This document shows, piece after piece, positions 1 to 9,305 of a stretch of 64,000 bases of DNA; within the stretch, counting starts at the first letter, position 1; every line of letters starts with the position of its first letter. Made by a program: the position numbers and the translations under genes. Location: contig NZ_JABAIJ010000002.1 in the NCBI RefSeq assembly GCF_012641435.1, positions 124,001 to 188,000 of the forward strand, read 5' to 3'. Source of the stretch: Rhizobium sp. P38BS-XIX. GTDB taxonomy: Bacteria > Pseudomonadota > Alphaproteobacteria > Rhizobiales > Rhizobiaceae. The notes under the pieces are model-generated. The model had not been told where the DNA came from, made no database searches, and worked only from the letters and a program-made list of their open reading frames with translations.

Positions 1-9
1 GAGCAATGA

Positions 10-1068
10 ATGCGTATCCTATTGGTCGATGACAACCAGACCAACCTCGTTCTACTGTCAAAGCTGGTGTCGAGGCTTCCGGACTGCGAGGCCGTCAGCT
101 TTTCCGATCCTTCCGACGTGCTGACGGAAATGCCGAAGCTCGATTTCGACATCGCGGTGATCGACTACCAGATGCCCGGATACAACGGCGTCGAGCTGCT
201 GCGCGAAATCAACATGTTCGATCGCTACAAGGGCAAGCCTGTCGTCATGGTGACGGCTGACACGGACATGACGACGCGGATGGCCTGCCTTGACGCGGGT
301 TCGATCGACTTCCTGAACAAGCCAGTCAATCCGCTCGAATTCCAGGCTCGGATGAAGAACCTGGTCGCGCTCGTCGAAGCCCGCAACAAGCTCGCGGACA
401 AGGCGGAATGGCTGCGGCAGGAGGTCGACAAGGCGACGCTCGAAATCCGTGAGCGCGAGGAGGAGATCATTGACCGCCTTTCGATCGCCGCCAGCTTCAA
501 GGATTCCGAGACCGGTCTCCACACCAAGCGCGTTGGCGAGTATTCCGATCTGATAGCAAAGGCGTTGGGTCTTTCTCCGGCGGAATGTTCCGACATCAGA
601 CTGGCTGCGCCAATGCACGACATCGGCAAGGTGGGCATTCCGGACGCCGTCCTCCTGAAGAAGGGCAAGCTGACGGAGCAGGAGTTCGCGTCCATGCAAA
701 CGCACACGCTACTCGGCTGCGACATCCTGCGCGAATCCAAGTCCAGTCTCCTGCAGCTCGCGGCCGAGATCGCCGCAAGCCATCACGAACGCTGGGACGG
801 GCAGGGATATCCGCGGAGGCTCTCTGGGGCCGATATCCCCATCGCTGGCCGCATCGTTGCTGTCGCAGACAATTTCGACGCGTTGACAACCGCACGCCCC
901 TACAAGGAAGCTTGGTCAGTTGGGCAGGCTGTCGCGCACATCAGGGAGCGTGCGGAAACACAGTTCGATCCGGCCTGCGTGGAGGCGTTCGAGAAGGCGC
1001 TTCCCGATATATTGAAGGTGCATCAGTCTCTTCAGGATCATGAAATCGAGATGGTAGCCACCGCGTAA
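10..1068 (+). CDS. Response regulator with HD-GYP c-di-GMP phosphodiesterase domain (RpfG-like)
   Basis: The predicted 352-residue cytoplasmic protein has an N-terminal receiver domain (about residues 1-120) with the acidic pair in LLVDDN, the phosphoacceptor Asp in AVIDYQMPG and the Lys in FLNKPVNP. A charged helical linker (about 125-155) leads to an HD-GYP domain with the metal-binding HDIGKVGIP and the GYP element HHERWDGQGYP. Proteins of this architecture hydrolyse cyclic di-GMP under two-component control (family knowledge). An upstream gene probably stops at TGA 7-9, which would couple it to this start at base 10; that gene, perhaps the partner kinase, lies outside the window. It converges with the globin-coupled chemoreceptor. 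Confidence 0.93.
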   Translation: MRILLVDDNQTNLVLLSKLVSRLPDCEAVSFSDPSDVLTEMPKLDFDIAVIDYQMPGYNGVELLREINMFDRYKGKPVVMVTADTDMTTRMACLDAGSIDFLNKPVNPLEFQARMKNLVALVEARNKLADKAEWLRQEVDKATLEIREREEEIIDRLSIAASFKDSETGLHTKRVGEYSDLIAKALGLSPAECSDIRLAAPMHDIGKVGIPDAVLLKKGKLTEQEFASMQTHTLLGCDILRESKSSLLQLAAEIAASHHERWDGQGYPRRLSGADIPIAGRIVAVADNFDALTTARPYKEAWSVGQAVAHIRERAETQFDPACVEAFEKALPDILKVHQSLQDHEIEMVATA

Positions 1069-1462
1069 AGAAGCGGTCGAAAAGCAGATGCAGAAAGTAA
1101 TTACTTCATTGCCGATAGCTGGAAACCGCGGGAATGCGACGCCAGCCGACCGCCGACTATTTCAGCGATCGGATGTCGATCAAAAGGGTTGCAAGCAGCA
1201 TAAACTGCCGCGAACGACCTGCAGATACGCCAAGCCCGCCGTTGCGTACCGACATAACCCTTGAGAACGATTTCTCCAGCGCGCCTGTATCGTTGGACGA
1301 TGGCGCATTTGACCGGGTTCACCCGAGTAGCCGTCAGTGAAAGTCAGATGAGCGATGCTTAATCTGTACCCCAAATTTTGGGCTAGCTCATTCAGAATGG
1401 ATCGCCAAAGGAGCGCTGCCAAATAGGATCGGAGATTATCGAGACCGAGGGTGCGGGCGCCA
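1069..1462. other. Intergenic stretch, no recognisable gene
   Basis: This is the 394-bp space between two convergent genes. Short open frames exist on both strands, but none shows a recognisable domain or a convincing ribosome binding site. A near-palindromic 14-mer, CCCCAAATTTTGGG, lies at 1369-1382. A 13/14 match to it occurs at 3218-3231, on the other side of the chemoreceptor gene. Confidence 0.5.
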
Positions 1463-3064
1463 TCAGAAGTCCTGCCAGCTCTCGGCGGCAGCACTCCCGG
1501 TTCCTCTGCTCAAACCGGCTGCTATCATTTTGCAAAGCTCGCGAGCCGGTGAAGCCATCGGGGCCGTAATCCCGGCTTCGGTTAAGCTCATTCGTGCTTT
1601 TACCGTTCCGGAAATCTTGAAGGCAGACACGAGCCGTTCAAGGGCGGCCGCTCCCGACAAAAGCCGCTGCGTCGCGGCGGAAGACTGCTCGGCCATTGCA
1701 GCGTTCTGCTGCGTGATCTGATCCATCTGCGAAACCGCCGCGTTGATGGATGCTATGCCCGTTGCCTGTTCCTCCGAAGAGCTTGCAATTGTCGTCATGA
1801 ACACGTTGATCGAGCTGACCTGCTCTCCAATCGCCTTCAGGGCTGCGCCAGTCGAGTTCACGAGCACGACGCCTTTCGCAACGTCTTCCGAGGACCGGCC
1901 GATCAGCGCCTTGATCTCCTTTGCCGCCGTCGCCGACCGCTGGGCGAGCTCCCGGACCTCCTGTGCCACGACCGCGAATCCTTTTCCCTGCTCGCCCGCG
2001 CGCGCCGCCTCGACTCCGGCGTTCAGCGCCAGGAGATTGGTCTGGAACGCGATCTCGTCGATCGTCGAGATTATCTGCGTCATCCTCTGCGAGGATTCCT
2101 CGATATCGCTCATGGCCTTCACCGCCTGCTCGACGACCAGTCCCGACTTCTCAGCTTCGTCGGCTGACCTCGCCACCACCGCCCGAATCTCATCCGTCCG
2201 GTCTCTGGATTGCGAAGAGATTGTCGCGATCTCTTCCAGTGCAGCTGCGGTCTCTTCCAGTGCGGCCGCCTGCCTCTCAGTGCGCTTCGCCATGTCGTTT
2301 GTTGCCTTGGCGATCTCCCCAGACTGTGAAGCAACCTCCTTAACGGACCTTTCGATCCGATGCATGGTTTCGTCGAGACTGCTGATCGACGTGTTGTAGT
2401 TGGTCTTCAGGCTATCGAAAACGCCAGCAAGTTGCGCGTCGAGCGTTGCCGTCAAATCGCCGTTCGACAATTTAGCCAGGACCTCGGCTAACGCACCGAG
2501 TGCCATCTCCTGATCGGCCTGCTGCGCGAGTCGGGCCTCCTCCGACCGTGCTCGCTCTTCTGCCAAGGCTTCGAGATAGACAGAAATGGCATAGTCCATG
2601 TCGACGAGCGCAGCCTTGATAACGCTGCTTAATTCGGCGCCGAGCTTCTTGCTGCGAGACTTAACGAGAAAGCCGCTGAGTTCAGCCTCGACGATGCTCC
2701 GGACGATACCGTCGATCATGAGAGCGTATCCGCCGATGTACCAGCGCGGCTCTAGTCCAAGGCGGGCGTGGGTACGTCCGACCGCCGAAACCGCCTCGAC
2801 GTAGTCAGCGTCGAAGGTTCCAGAAGCGATCTTCTCCCAGTGCTTTGCCTGGCGTCCCTTGGCATGGGCGACGTGGGAAGAACTGGAGAAGAACTTTGCC
2901 GTCTCCGGATGGACCGTCGCCTTCGCGTAGAACCTGTCAAGCGCCCCGTCGAGCGAACGGGCGATGATAGGCGCCAGGGCCTTTAGCGATCCGATCTCGG
3001 GTTCGCGAAGTTCGACGAACTCAAGTCTTTCCTTCAATTTCGAAGAGGCGTCGGTTCTTGCCAT
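1463..3064 (-). CDS. Soluble globin-coupled chemoreceptor (HemAT-like methyl-accepting protein)
   Basis: The 533-residue protein lacks transmembrane segments. Residues 1 to about 165 form a protoglobin sensor with a candidate proximal haem His at residue 99 ([18 protein letters not shown]). A linker follows, then a coiled-coil methyl-accepting signalling domain with the highly conserved hairpin tip [20 protein letters not shown] (about 345-365). Such receptors bind haem, sense oxygen and signal through CheW/CheA (family knowledge). No CheR-tethering C-terminal pentapeptide is visible. No che genes are nearby, so it would feed a distant chemotaxis system. The neighbouring c-di-GMP regulator is convergent and not co-transcribed. 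Confidence 0.92.
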   Translation of the reverse strand: MARTDASSKLKERLEFVELREPEIGSLKALAPIIARSLDGALDRFYAKATVHPETAKFFSSSSHVAHAKGRQAKHWEKIASGTFDADYVEAVSAVGRTHARLGLEPRWYIGGYALMIDGIVRSIVEAELSGFLVKSRSKKLGAELSSVIKAALVDMDYAISVYLEALAEERARSEEARLAQQADQEMALGALAEVLAKLSNGDLTATLDAQLAGVFDSLKTNYNTSISSLDETMHRIERSVKEVASQSGEIAKATNDMAKRTERQAAALEETAAALEEIATISSQSRDRTDEIRAVVARSADEAEKSGLVVEQAVKAMSDIEESSQRMTQIISTIDEIAFQTNLLALNAGVEAARAGEQGKGFAVVAQEVRELAQRSATAAKEIKALIGRSSEDVAKGVVLVNSTGAALKAIGEQVSSINVFMTTIASSSEEQATGIASINAAVSQMDQITQQNAAMAEQSSAATQRLLSGAAALERLVSAFKISGTVKARMSLTEAGITAPMASPARELCKMIAAGLSRGTGSAAAESWQDF

Positions 3065-3344
3065 TGAAATTCCTTTATGTTGCTGTCCCGTGCGCTAAAA
3101 GGCCGCCGATCACGGCTCCGCCGTTCGCGACGCGAGTGGTTTCGCCGAGGCTCGATATATGGACGACGGTGAGGTTTGGCTCCGTCATGGAGCGGGTGAG
3201 GACCTGCGATCCAACAACCCCAAATTTAGGGTCTCATAACTAAATAAGCGTTAACGAAGATATCGCTGGATCGTTGATGTCTGGCCCGAACCGCTTTGAC
3301 GGAGAACCCGTCTAATCCTCGAGCATCCAATCTTGCTACCTATC

Positions 3345-3387
3345 CTCCTGCGTTATACTGTTTTTGAGAAACAGTATAACGCAGGAG
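3345..3387. promoter_or_regulatory. Perfect 19-bp inverted repeat covering the ribosome binding site of the next gene
   Basis: The left arm 3345-3363 and right arm 3369-3387 are exact reverse complements separated by TTGAG. The right arm ends in GCAGGAG, the apparent Shine-Dalgarno sequence of the ATG at 3396. In mRNA the stem would bury that site; in DNA it could be a repressor operator. It is not followed by a T-run, so it does not look like a terminator. Confidence 0.7.
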
Positions 3388-3395
3388 CCGAGCTT

Positions 3396-4490
3396 ATGAA
3401 GTCAATCGACCTGATGTATCAGACCATACTCGCCGAGCTAGGCCAGCGTTCGCTCGACGCCGCTTGGACGGCCGATTTCCCCCCGGAGGGTCGGTTCACC
3501 CTGGCGACCATCAAGGGGCGCAAATACTGGTACTTCGACATCCCAGATGGACATGGTGGCACACAACGTCGATACGTCGGCCCAGCTGATGATGCGGATA
3601 TCGCACGGCGCGTCGCTGATCACCGGCGGGACAAGGACGACCTACGTGCTCGCAGGCGCATGGTCAACACCCTAACCCGTGAAGGCGGGATGATCGCTCC
3701 TGATGCTATGTCGGGCGACATCGTCGAGGCTCTTGCCGACGGTGGTCTCTTCCGGCTCCGGGGTGTTCTCATCGGTACGGTAGCCTTTCAATGCTATTCG
3801 GGACTGCTGGGCGTCCGCCTTCCCATGGCTGCAATCCTGACCGGCGATGCGGACATCGCCCAGGACTATGCAATTAGTCGGGAGGTCGAAGACAGCCTGC
3901 CTCCGATCGTTGAGCTGCTGCAAAGCGTCGACGTCAGCTTCCGGCCAGTCCCCCATCGATCGGGATCAGCGGCCTCGTCTGCGTTTCAAAATGCCGACGG
4001 CTACAGGGTTGAATTCCTGACATCGAACCGTGGTTCGGACGATCACGTCGATCAGCCGGCGCGAATGCCCGCCCTCGGCGGCGCCAGCGCGGATCCACTC
4101 CGCTTTCTCGATTTTCTTATCAGGGAACCCATCAGGACAATGCTGCTCCATCGAAGCGGTGTCTCCGTCGTCGTACCTGATCCCTCCCGGTATGCGATCC
4201 ACAAGCTTATAGTCGCCAGCCGTCGACACGCTGACGGCCAGGAGCCGTCGAAGCGAGAAAAGGATGTTCGTCAAGCTGCGCTACTCTTTGAAGCCCTGCA
4301 GCAGACAAGGCGATCTTCCGACTTGGCGCTCGTCTACAACGAAGCGTGGGAGCGCGGGCCTGCGTGGCAAGAAGGAATTCGAACCGGGGTGGGGATGTTG
4401 CCGGCACATGATGCCGAGCGGTTCAAAACGGTCCTGATCGAGGGGGCAAGGAAAAACCGCGAAGACATTGAGCTTCCGTTCGCAGAATAG
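3396..4490 (+). CDS. GSU2403-family nucleotidyltransferase-fold protein
   Basis: The 364-residue protein matches, by recognition, the GSU2403-type nucleotidyltransferase family (NTP_transf_8). A central segment GVLIGTVAFQCYSGLLG is followed by TGDADIAQ, giving the G-T and D-x-D elements of a pol-beta-type site at about residues 138-172. The substrate is unknown. An in-frame ATG at 3333 would put the inverted repeat inside the coding region; ATG 3396 has AGGAG eight bases upstream and is preferred. It sits alone between a chemoreceptor and a convergent recombinase-like gene. The C-terminal third (YAIHKLIVASRR and KDVRQAALLFEALQ) is helical and typical of the family. A role in DNA conflict or toxin-antitoxin biology is only inference from the neighbourhood. 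Confidence 0.75.
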   Translation: MKSIDLMYQTILAELGQRSLDAAWTADFPPEGRFTLATIKGRKYWYFDIPDGHGGTQRRYVGPADDADIARRVADHRRDKDDLRARRRMVNTLTREGGMIAPDAMSGDIVEALADGGLFRLRGVLIGTVAFQCYSGLLGVRLPMAAILTGDADIAQDYAISREVEDSLPPIVELLQSVDVSFRPVPHRSGSAASSAFQNADGYRVEFLTSNRGSDDHVDQPARMPALGGASADPLRFLDFLIREPIRTMLLHRSGVSVVVPDPSRYAIHKLIVASRRHADGQEPSKREKDVRQAALLFEALQQTRRSSDLALVYNEAWERGPAWQEGIRTGVGMLPAHDAERFKTVLIEGARKNREDIELPFAE

Positions 4491-4603
4491 GCCGCCCTTA
4501 GCATCGAAGCGGCGACGTTTAATAGGGGGCCGAGAGTTCGAGTCCCATCAAGGCGAAGCCGGCCCGTCAGGCGCGATTTTTCCGCATCTGACGGGATCGA
4601 TCG

Positions 4604-6922
4604 TTAAGCCGCTTCCCAGACCTGATTTAGTATTTTCGCAGCAAGCGCCGCTTTGTCCTGCGGCAAGAAGCGACCATAATGCTGCTGCACGACATCTGGC
4701 GTATCCTGGATGGCGTAGCTTGCCTGCTCGTAGGATCCGGTTTGCTTCAGAATATGAGTTGCAAGGATATCCCGCAGATTATGCGGTCCATGCGGTAGCA
4801 GGCCCTTGATCGCACCGCGACCGGTATAAGGGTTATAGATCCCATATCGCTGGATCACGGTTCGCCAAGCCTCGTAGAATTTTGTTGAATCGTAGGCCGC
4901 GTCGAGGCTCGTCGTCTTCACTGTCTTAACGAAGAATGTGCCAGGATCCTTTGCCCTCCCGAGCAGCACGCCGCGATGCTTGTCGATATAGGCCTCAAGG
5001 TATTTATAGAGATCAAGCAGATCCGGGAGGACCAGTCGGAACGGCTTCTGACCGAAGAATGATGAACTAGCATTCTTGAACGCGACCGACGGGATCAGCA
5101 CCTCCCAACCGCCATCGCGATCGCTCCAGCGCAGCTCGCCACATTTCATATCTTCGAGGCGGCGCTCGGATGTCGGGAAATACCCGCGTGGGCAGACACG
5201 CAACTGACGCAGGTTTTTCTGGCGGAGACCGAGATGCAGGCCGAGGCGCAACAGCAGAAAGGATCGCACGGCTTCCGCCGCCGGCCGCGGATATCGATCT
5301 TCGTCCGGCATGCGTTTGAGGATCTCGTCGGTGATCTTGCGGTACTCCGCTAGTGGGCTGTCGGCTTCGAGAATGCACATGATCGGCTCGAACGGATCGC
5401 GATGGACCCGCATGACCCGTTGGATTTCTTTCGATCGATTGGCTGCATGCCGGTGGAACGCGTCGCATGCACCGTTCCAGTCGCGGGTTGCGAACTCGAT
5501 CTCCTCCGGCGCGATCAGCCCTTCGATAGGCCGAACATTTTTTAGAAGCTCCGGGTGCTGGCGGATCCAGCCCACCTCCGCCCGGGTGAGCGCCTGCGCA
5601 ACCATCAGCATGTCTTCTTCCCACTTGGTGTAGAAACCCCGCCGCTGCTCGCGCCATTGCAGATACCAATCCCAGATGCCGGGGAAGACCAGTAGGCCGA
5701 AGCTCAACTGGCTGAGCGGCACGCCCCGACCTTTGACGATACCGGATGGGGAGGCGGCCAGCGCGCCGAACATCAGGCCGAGATGCTCGATCTTCTGAGA
5801 GGCGGTCTCTTCGCCCCACACCCCGTTGCGCTGCAAGCCGATCGCTGTCAGCGTTGAGGTCTTGAACCTGATCAGGTCTGCCATTTCCATCGCAAGACGC
5901 GGCGGGGCATAGACGACACCGGACAAAAGATCCGGATCGTCAAGTTCCTCGACCATATGCTGATTGGCATTGGTAGCAGATGCCAAAGTACGCGGCGAAA
6001 GTGAACTGCCGCCATAGGTGACTCCGGGAAAGCGGATCGCATAACGCTGTTTGCTTGCCGCCGCCTGGTAGCGGCGATACTCGGTCGAACCGGAGATGAT
6101 CACCCGACGCACCCAGTCGAGGATTTCTTCCCGCTTGGTGAAGGGCAGGCTGCTGAAATCATCCGGCAGATGCAGGGAAATCCGCCGACGCTCGGCCGGG
6201 CTGATGTCGCCCAGATCATGGCCGTACAACGAACGGGTCTGGTGCGGTAGCTTCGCCTTGAAATATCCTTCCGACAGTCGGTAGCGCATCTCGATCCGCC
6301 GCAGGATGTCGAAGCTTGCAACCGACCGTGGCACACGCTCGCCCTGGATCCAGGACAGGAGTGTCTTGCTGTCGAAGGTCTCGGTCAAACGAACCACAGC
6401 ACGATAGAGTTGCCAATAACTGTCGCCAAACCGGCGCATATGGTACGTGAGCGCGTCCTGGAAGCTCTCCGGATCGTCGGTCGCCTCGAATAACGGATCA
6501 GGGAATGGGCTGATTTGCTTCGGCGCAGGACCGCGTTGCGGTTTTCTGGTTGAGGAAGCTGCCGCCGTTTTTTTGACCGGTTCAATCTTGCTTGGATGGG
6601 CAGAAAGCTTTGCAGGTGGAACGTCGTCTGCAATGGGCGCCGCCTTCAGCCACCGGACGATCGCATCCAGCGCGGGCCGCAACTGCTTCCTGAGTTCGGC
6701 TGTCATTTCGCCTTCGATCCCGCACGCTTCTCCGATCGCGGTCCAGTCGAGACGGCCGTTCAGGATCTGCGGCTGCTTGCGGTAAATGATCAGGCTGATC
6801 AGGTAGGGGCGGACATTCTCCAGCACCCGCTTTGAGGTTATGGGTGCGATACGCACCTCGCAGAATTCTGAAATTTTTCGCTGAAAATGACGTGATGTAA
6901 GATCGTGTTTGGGCATTCTCAT
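4604..6922 (-). CDS. Large tyrosine-recombinase-like protein
   Basis: The 772-residue protein has a C-terminal domain with the hallmarks of tyrosine recombinases: an Arg in LHLGLRQKNLRQL, a candidate Lys in SVAFKN, H-x-x-R in PHNLRD (about 714-717) and the nucleophile candidate Tyr in QQHYGRF (about 749). The usual second His is replaced in AIQDTPDVV. The roughly 450-residue N-terminal part has no domain I recognise and includes a basic, Pro-rich linker. This is about twice the length of ordinary phage integrases. The open frame extends to 6982, but ATG 6922 has GGAGAG seven bases upstream. No attachment site or excisionase was identified beside it, so an integrase role is unproven. Confidence 0.72.
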   Translation of the reverse strand: MRMPKHDLTSRHFQRKISEFCEVRIAPITSKRVLENVRPYLISLIIYRKQPQILNGRLDWTAIGEACGIEGEMTAELRKQLRPALDAIVRWLKAAPIADDVPPAKLSAHPSKIEPVKKTAAASSTRKPQRGPAPKQISPFPDPLFEATDDPESFQDALTYHMRRFGDSYWQLYRAVVRLTETFDSKTLLSWIQGERVPRSVASFDILRRIEMRYRLSEGYFKAKLPHQTRSLYGHDLGDISPAERRRISLHLPDDFSSLPFTKREEILDWVRRVIISGSTEYRRYQAAASKQRYAIRFPGVTYGGSSLSPRTLASATNANQHMVEELDDPDLLSGVVYAPPRLAMEMADLIRFKTSTLTAIGLQRNGVWGEETASQKIEHLGLMFGALAASPSGIVKGRGVPLSQLSFGLLVFPGIWDWYLQWREQRRGFYTKWEEDMLMVAQALTRAEVGWIRQHPELLKNVRPIEGLIAPEEIEFATRDWNGACDAFHRHAANRSKEIQRVMRVHRDPFEPIMCILEADSPLAEYRKITDEILKRMPDEDRYPRPAAEAVRSFLLLRLGLHLGLRQKNLRQLRVCPRGYFPTSERRLEDMKCGELRWSDRDGGWEVLIPSVAFKNASSSFFGQKPFRLVLPDLLDLYKYLEAYIDKHRGVLLGRAKDPGTFFVKTVKTTSLDAAYDSTKFYEAWRTVIQRYGIYNPYTGRGAIKGLLPHGPHNLRDILATHILKQTGSYEQASYAIQDTPDVVQQHYGRFLPQDKAALAAKILNQVWEAA

Positions 6923-7052
6923 TCCGTTTCTCTCCGGCACCAATGCCGAGGGCGAGCGGGAATAGGGACGTGCCTTTAACAAAGCATGTATGGTGGGTAC
7001 GACTCGCTGGCAGTAGCGCAGCCATTCGGAAAACAGTGTAAATGATATATAA

Positions 7053-7080
7053 ACGGATCATCTAGGAAGTAATGATCCGT
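7053..7080. promoter_or_regulatory. Inverted repeat in the divergent recombinase/hipBA promoter region
   Basis: ACGGATCAT (7053-7061) and ATGATCCGT (7072-7080) are perfect 9-bp arms with a 10-base spacer. The site lies 82 bases before hipB and 130 before the recombinase start, where a HipB-type autorepressor would bind. It is followed by ATTTTTATCTTTT, so a weak plus-strand terminator is an alternative, but no gene ends just upstream. Confidence 0.5.
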
Positions 7081-7161
7081 ATTTTTATCTTTTACGTTGA
7101 CCTAGTGCCTAATGTTTGAGATAGCTAGCCCTACTCCACGGAGAACGGTGGGATAGGTTCG

Positions 7162-7476
7162 ATGGCACGGTCTGAGTCACAATCCTTGCTGGAAATCGGG
7201 CAGTTGCTCAAGGCTACGCGTAAAGGCCGGCAGTTGACCCAGGAGCAGGTTGCGGACATGGCGGGAATATCGCGTCCCCGCTATCGCGAGATAGAGGCTG
7301 GAACCAGCGCTGCGCGCACGACGACGCTGATCAATATCGGCCGCGCTCTCGGGCTTGAATTGATGCTCATACCACAAGCCATGGTTTCGGCCGTCGATGC
7401 GTTGCTGCGTCCGCATGACGATCTCGACGATCTCCCGGCATTCCTTGCTCATCCGGACGGAGATGAGGATGCCTGA
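7162..7476 (+). CDS. hipB: HipB-type antitoxin, XRE-family DNA-binding protein
   Basis: The 104-residue protein has a helix-turn-helix of XRE type at about residues 10-65 (IGQLLKATRKGRQLTQEQVA, then the recognition helix in GISRPRYREIEAG). It is immediately followed by, and overlaps, a HipA kinase gene, the classic antitoxin-toxin order. Known HipB proteins bind HipA and repress their own operon. The acidic C-terminus (DDLDDLPAFLAHPDGDEDA) may contact the kinase, though this is inference. Confidence 0.88.
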   Translation: MARSESQSLLEIGQLLKATRKGRQLTQEQVADMAGISRPRYREIEAGTSAARTTTLINIGRALGLELMLIPQAMVSAVDALLRPHDDLDDLPAFLAHPDGDEDA

Positions 7477-8722
7477 GGCCTCATCTGATCCGAGATCCAT
7501 CTCGTCGCTAGACGTGCTGCTGAACGATGTGAAGGTCGGCACGATCGTCAGGACGCCCGGCGACTTCAACGCCTTCAGTTTCGAAGACAGCTATCGCGAG
7601 ACGGGCGGCTTTCCGGTGCTTAGCCTGTCTTTTCGCGCAGCCACTGGCGGACTGCGTAAGGACCCGAAACCCGTTGCCCGCGCGTTGCCGGCGTTCTTTG
7701 CCAATCTGCTTCCCGAAGACAGGCTGCGCGAGGCGATGGAAAAACACCACGCGGGGAGTATTCGCGCCGGAAACGATTTCGACTTGCTCGTCGCGCTCGG
7801 CTCGGATCTTCCTGGTGCCGTCCGCGTCATGCCGAGCGACAGGGCGATTGCCCCTCTCGATAATCTGCCAGCCCCTAAGCCGAAAGCACGGTTTTCGCTC
7901 GCCGGCGTCCAGATGAAGCTTTCGGTCATCAAGAACACGGGCAAGGGTGGCGGGCTGACGCTGCCGCTCGGCGAAGACCAGGGATCCTACGTCGCCAAGT
8001 TTCCATCGACCTCATTTCCTGGCGTGTCGGAAAATGAATATGCCAACCTCGCATTGGCTGAAGCGATCGGCATGGAGGTTCCGGAACGTGAGCTGGTCGA
8101 GCAATCGGAGTTCGAGGGTATACCGAAGGAATTCGAGACGCTGTCGGATGGAAAAGCCCTACTTGTCAAACGCTTCGATCGTGGCGCAGAGGGTGAGCGG
8201 ATCCATATCGAGGATTTCGCGCAGGTGTTCGGCGTCTATCCTTCCCGGAAATACGAGGGAGCCGCCTACCATGATATCGCCGCAGCTTTGAATGTTGCAG
8301 TTTCGTCCACTGCTGCGCTTGAGTTCGTCCGCCGGCTGGCTCTGGCTGCGATAACAGGCAATGGCGATATGCACCTGAAGAACTGGTCATTGATCTATCG
8401 CGAGGGAGGTGACAAACCGCAACTCGCGCCTGTCTATGACGTGCTCTCGACGGTCCCTTACATCCCCGCGGATGCCATGGCTCTGTCGCTCGCTGGCGAG
8501 CGACCCTTCAAGGCGCTGAACGTACAGCGGTGGAAAGCCTTCTCCAATCGTGCACGCCTGCCGGAAGCGGCCGTACTCAAGGCGGTGGCCGACACGGTGG
8601 AGCGCGTGAACGAACTTTGGTGGTCGCTGCCGGAACGCACAGTTGTTCCGACGGAGGTTCTCGAGCGTATCGATACGCATGTAAGGCTGATGACACCGAT
8701 CCTTAGTACCTATGCGGGTTGA
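7469..8722 (+). CDS. hipA: HipA-type serine/threonine kinase toxin
   Basis: The protein of about 417 residues has an N-terminal subdomain (DVLLNDVKVGTI) followed by the HipA kinase core. Visible motifs are the Gly/Ser region FSLAGVQMKLSV, the catalytic loop ITGNGDMHLKNWS and the metal-binding Asp in APVYDVLST. In E. coli, HipA phosphorylates glutamyl-tRNA synthetase and causes growth arrest; the target here is unknown. Two in-frame ATGs compete, 7463 and 7469; GGAG at 7459-7462 favours 7469. The start overlaps the end of hipB by 8 bases, so translation is probably coupled. Debris of a polymorphic toxin follows within 250 bases. Confidence 0.9.
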   Translation: MPEASSDPRSISSLDVLLNDVKVGTIVRTPGDFNAFSFEDSYRETGGFPVLSLSFRAATGGLRKDPKPVARALPAFFANLLPEDRLREAMEKHHAGSIRAGNDFDLLVALGSDLPGAVRVMPSDRAIAPLDNLPAPKPKARFSLAGVQMKLSVIKNTGKGGGLTLPLGEDQGSYVAKFPSTSFPGVSENEYANLALAEAIGMEVPERELVEQSEFEGIPKEFETLSDGKALLVKRFDRGAEGERIHIEDFAQVFGVYPSRKYEGAAYHDIAAALNVAVSSTAALEFVRRLALAAITGNGDMHLKNWSLIYREGGDKPQLAPVYDVLSTVPYIPADAMALSLAGERPFKALNVQRWKAFSNRARLPEAAVLKAVADTVERVNELWWSLPERTVVPTEVLERIDTHVRLMTPILSTYAG

Positions 8723-8936
8723 CGCCACCCGGCCGAGCGGTCGCGGCGAAGCCCTGTCCTAGCTTGTGCGCCAATTCTCCTGGCGCATCTTCACGCGTCG
8801 CCAAAGGGTATCCTCAACGATTCTGAGCGACGGCACTTCCTGCACGACATGGTGCTCGGCATCATTCTCCCGCGACCCGGCGTTCTGTAGCGGGATTTTT
8901 CCGATAACCAGTACACTCGCCGCACGTGTCGCGGAG

Positions 8937-9305
8937 ATGGCCAGAATAAGAAGTGCCGTCGATCAGGCAATCGCGGAACTCGCGCAAAACCCGGGCATGG
9001 CGAGGCAGCTCATGTCGCCCGGAAGTTACAACCATCTCGTTGTTCGCGATGGTCTGGCCGCTGCTTCCTACGGCAAAGCCGTGGAGAGGCGCGCAGCGCA
9101 AAACCTGCGCAATGACCCCACCCTGCAGCATACAGGCATGGCGCGTGGACCGAACGGGCAGTTCATCCACTCTCCGGATTTTGTCGATGCAGGCGGTACG
9201 TATGACGTCACGACGCAAGCTGGCCTGCCGAGCCAATTGGCACGGCCCTACGGACCCACTACAACGCATCCACCCCGGCCTTCCAACGAATACGGTATTT
9301 CCGCG
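8937..9305 (+). pseudogene. Orphan C-terminal nuclease-toxin module of a polymorphic toxin
   Basis: The frame reads as a detached toxin tip. After a helical lead (VDQAIAELAQNPGMARQL) comes a restriction-endonuclease-like pattern: Glu in YGKAVERRA, then HSPDFVDAGGTYDVTT with Asp residues in PDF and YDV. This E...PDF...YDVTT spacing is seen in nuclease toxins carried by RHS/CDI-type proteins (family knowledge). No delivery domain, signal or trunk is upstream; the frame merely runs open to 8766 through sequence resembling nothing. It has no stop and continues in frame into the immunity-like protein. An overlapping frame ends at TGA 9307-9309, inside the ATGA of that gene, suggesting a one-base indel near the end of the module. 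Confidence 0.5.

Noticed and set aside
3345..3387. SOS (LexA) operator, because of CTGT...ACAG in the repeat
   Set aside because: The spacing differs from the E. coli LexA box by one base, and alphaproteobacterial LexA recognises GTTC-N7-GTTC. The symmetry extends far beyond a LexA site.
4525..4562. Possible tRNA 3' half (GTTCGAGTCCCATC)
   Set aside because: The T-loop resembles a tRNA, but the five-base stem does not pair and no anticodon or acceptor stem lies upstream. The same holds near 21930 and 11474.
7030..7160. Classical hipBA operator TATCC-N8-GGATA
   Set aside because: No copy with that spacing was found. The inverted repeat at 7053-7080 is offered instead.
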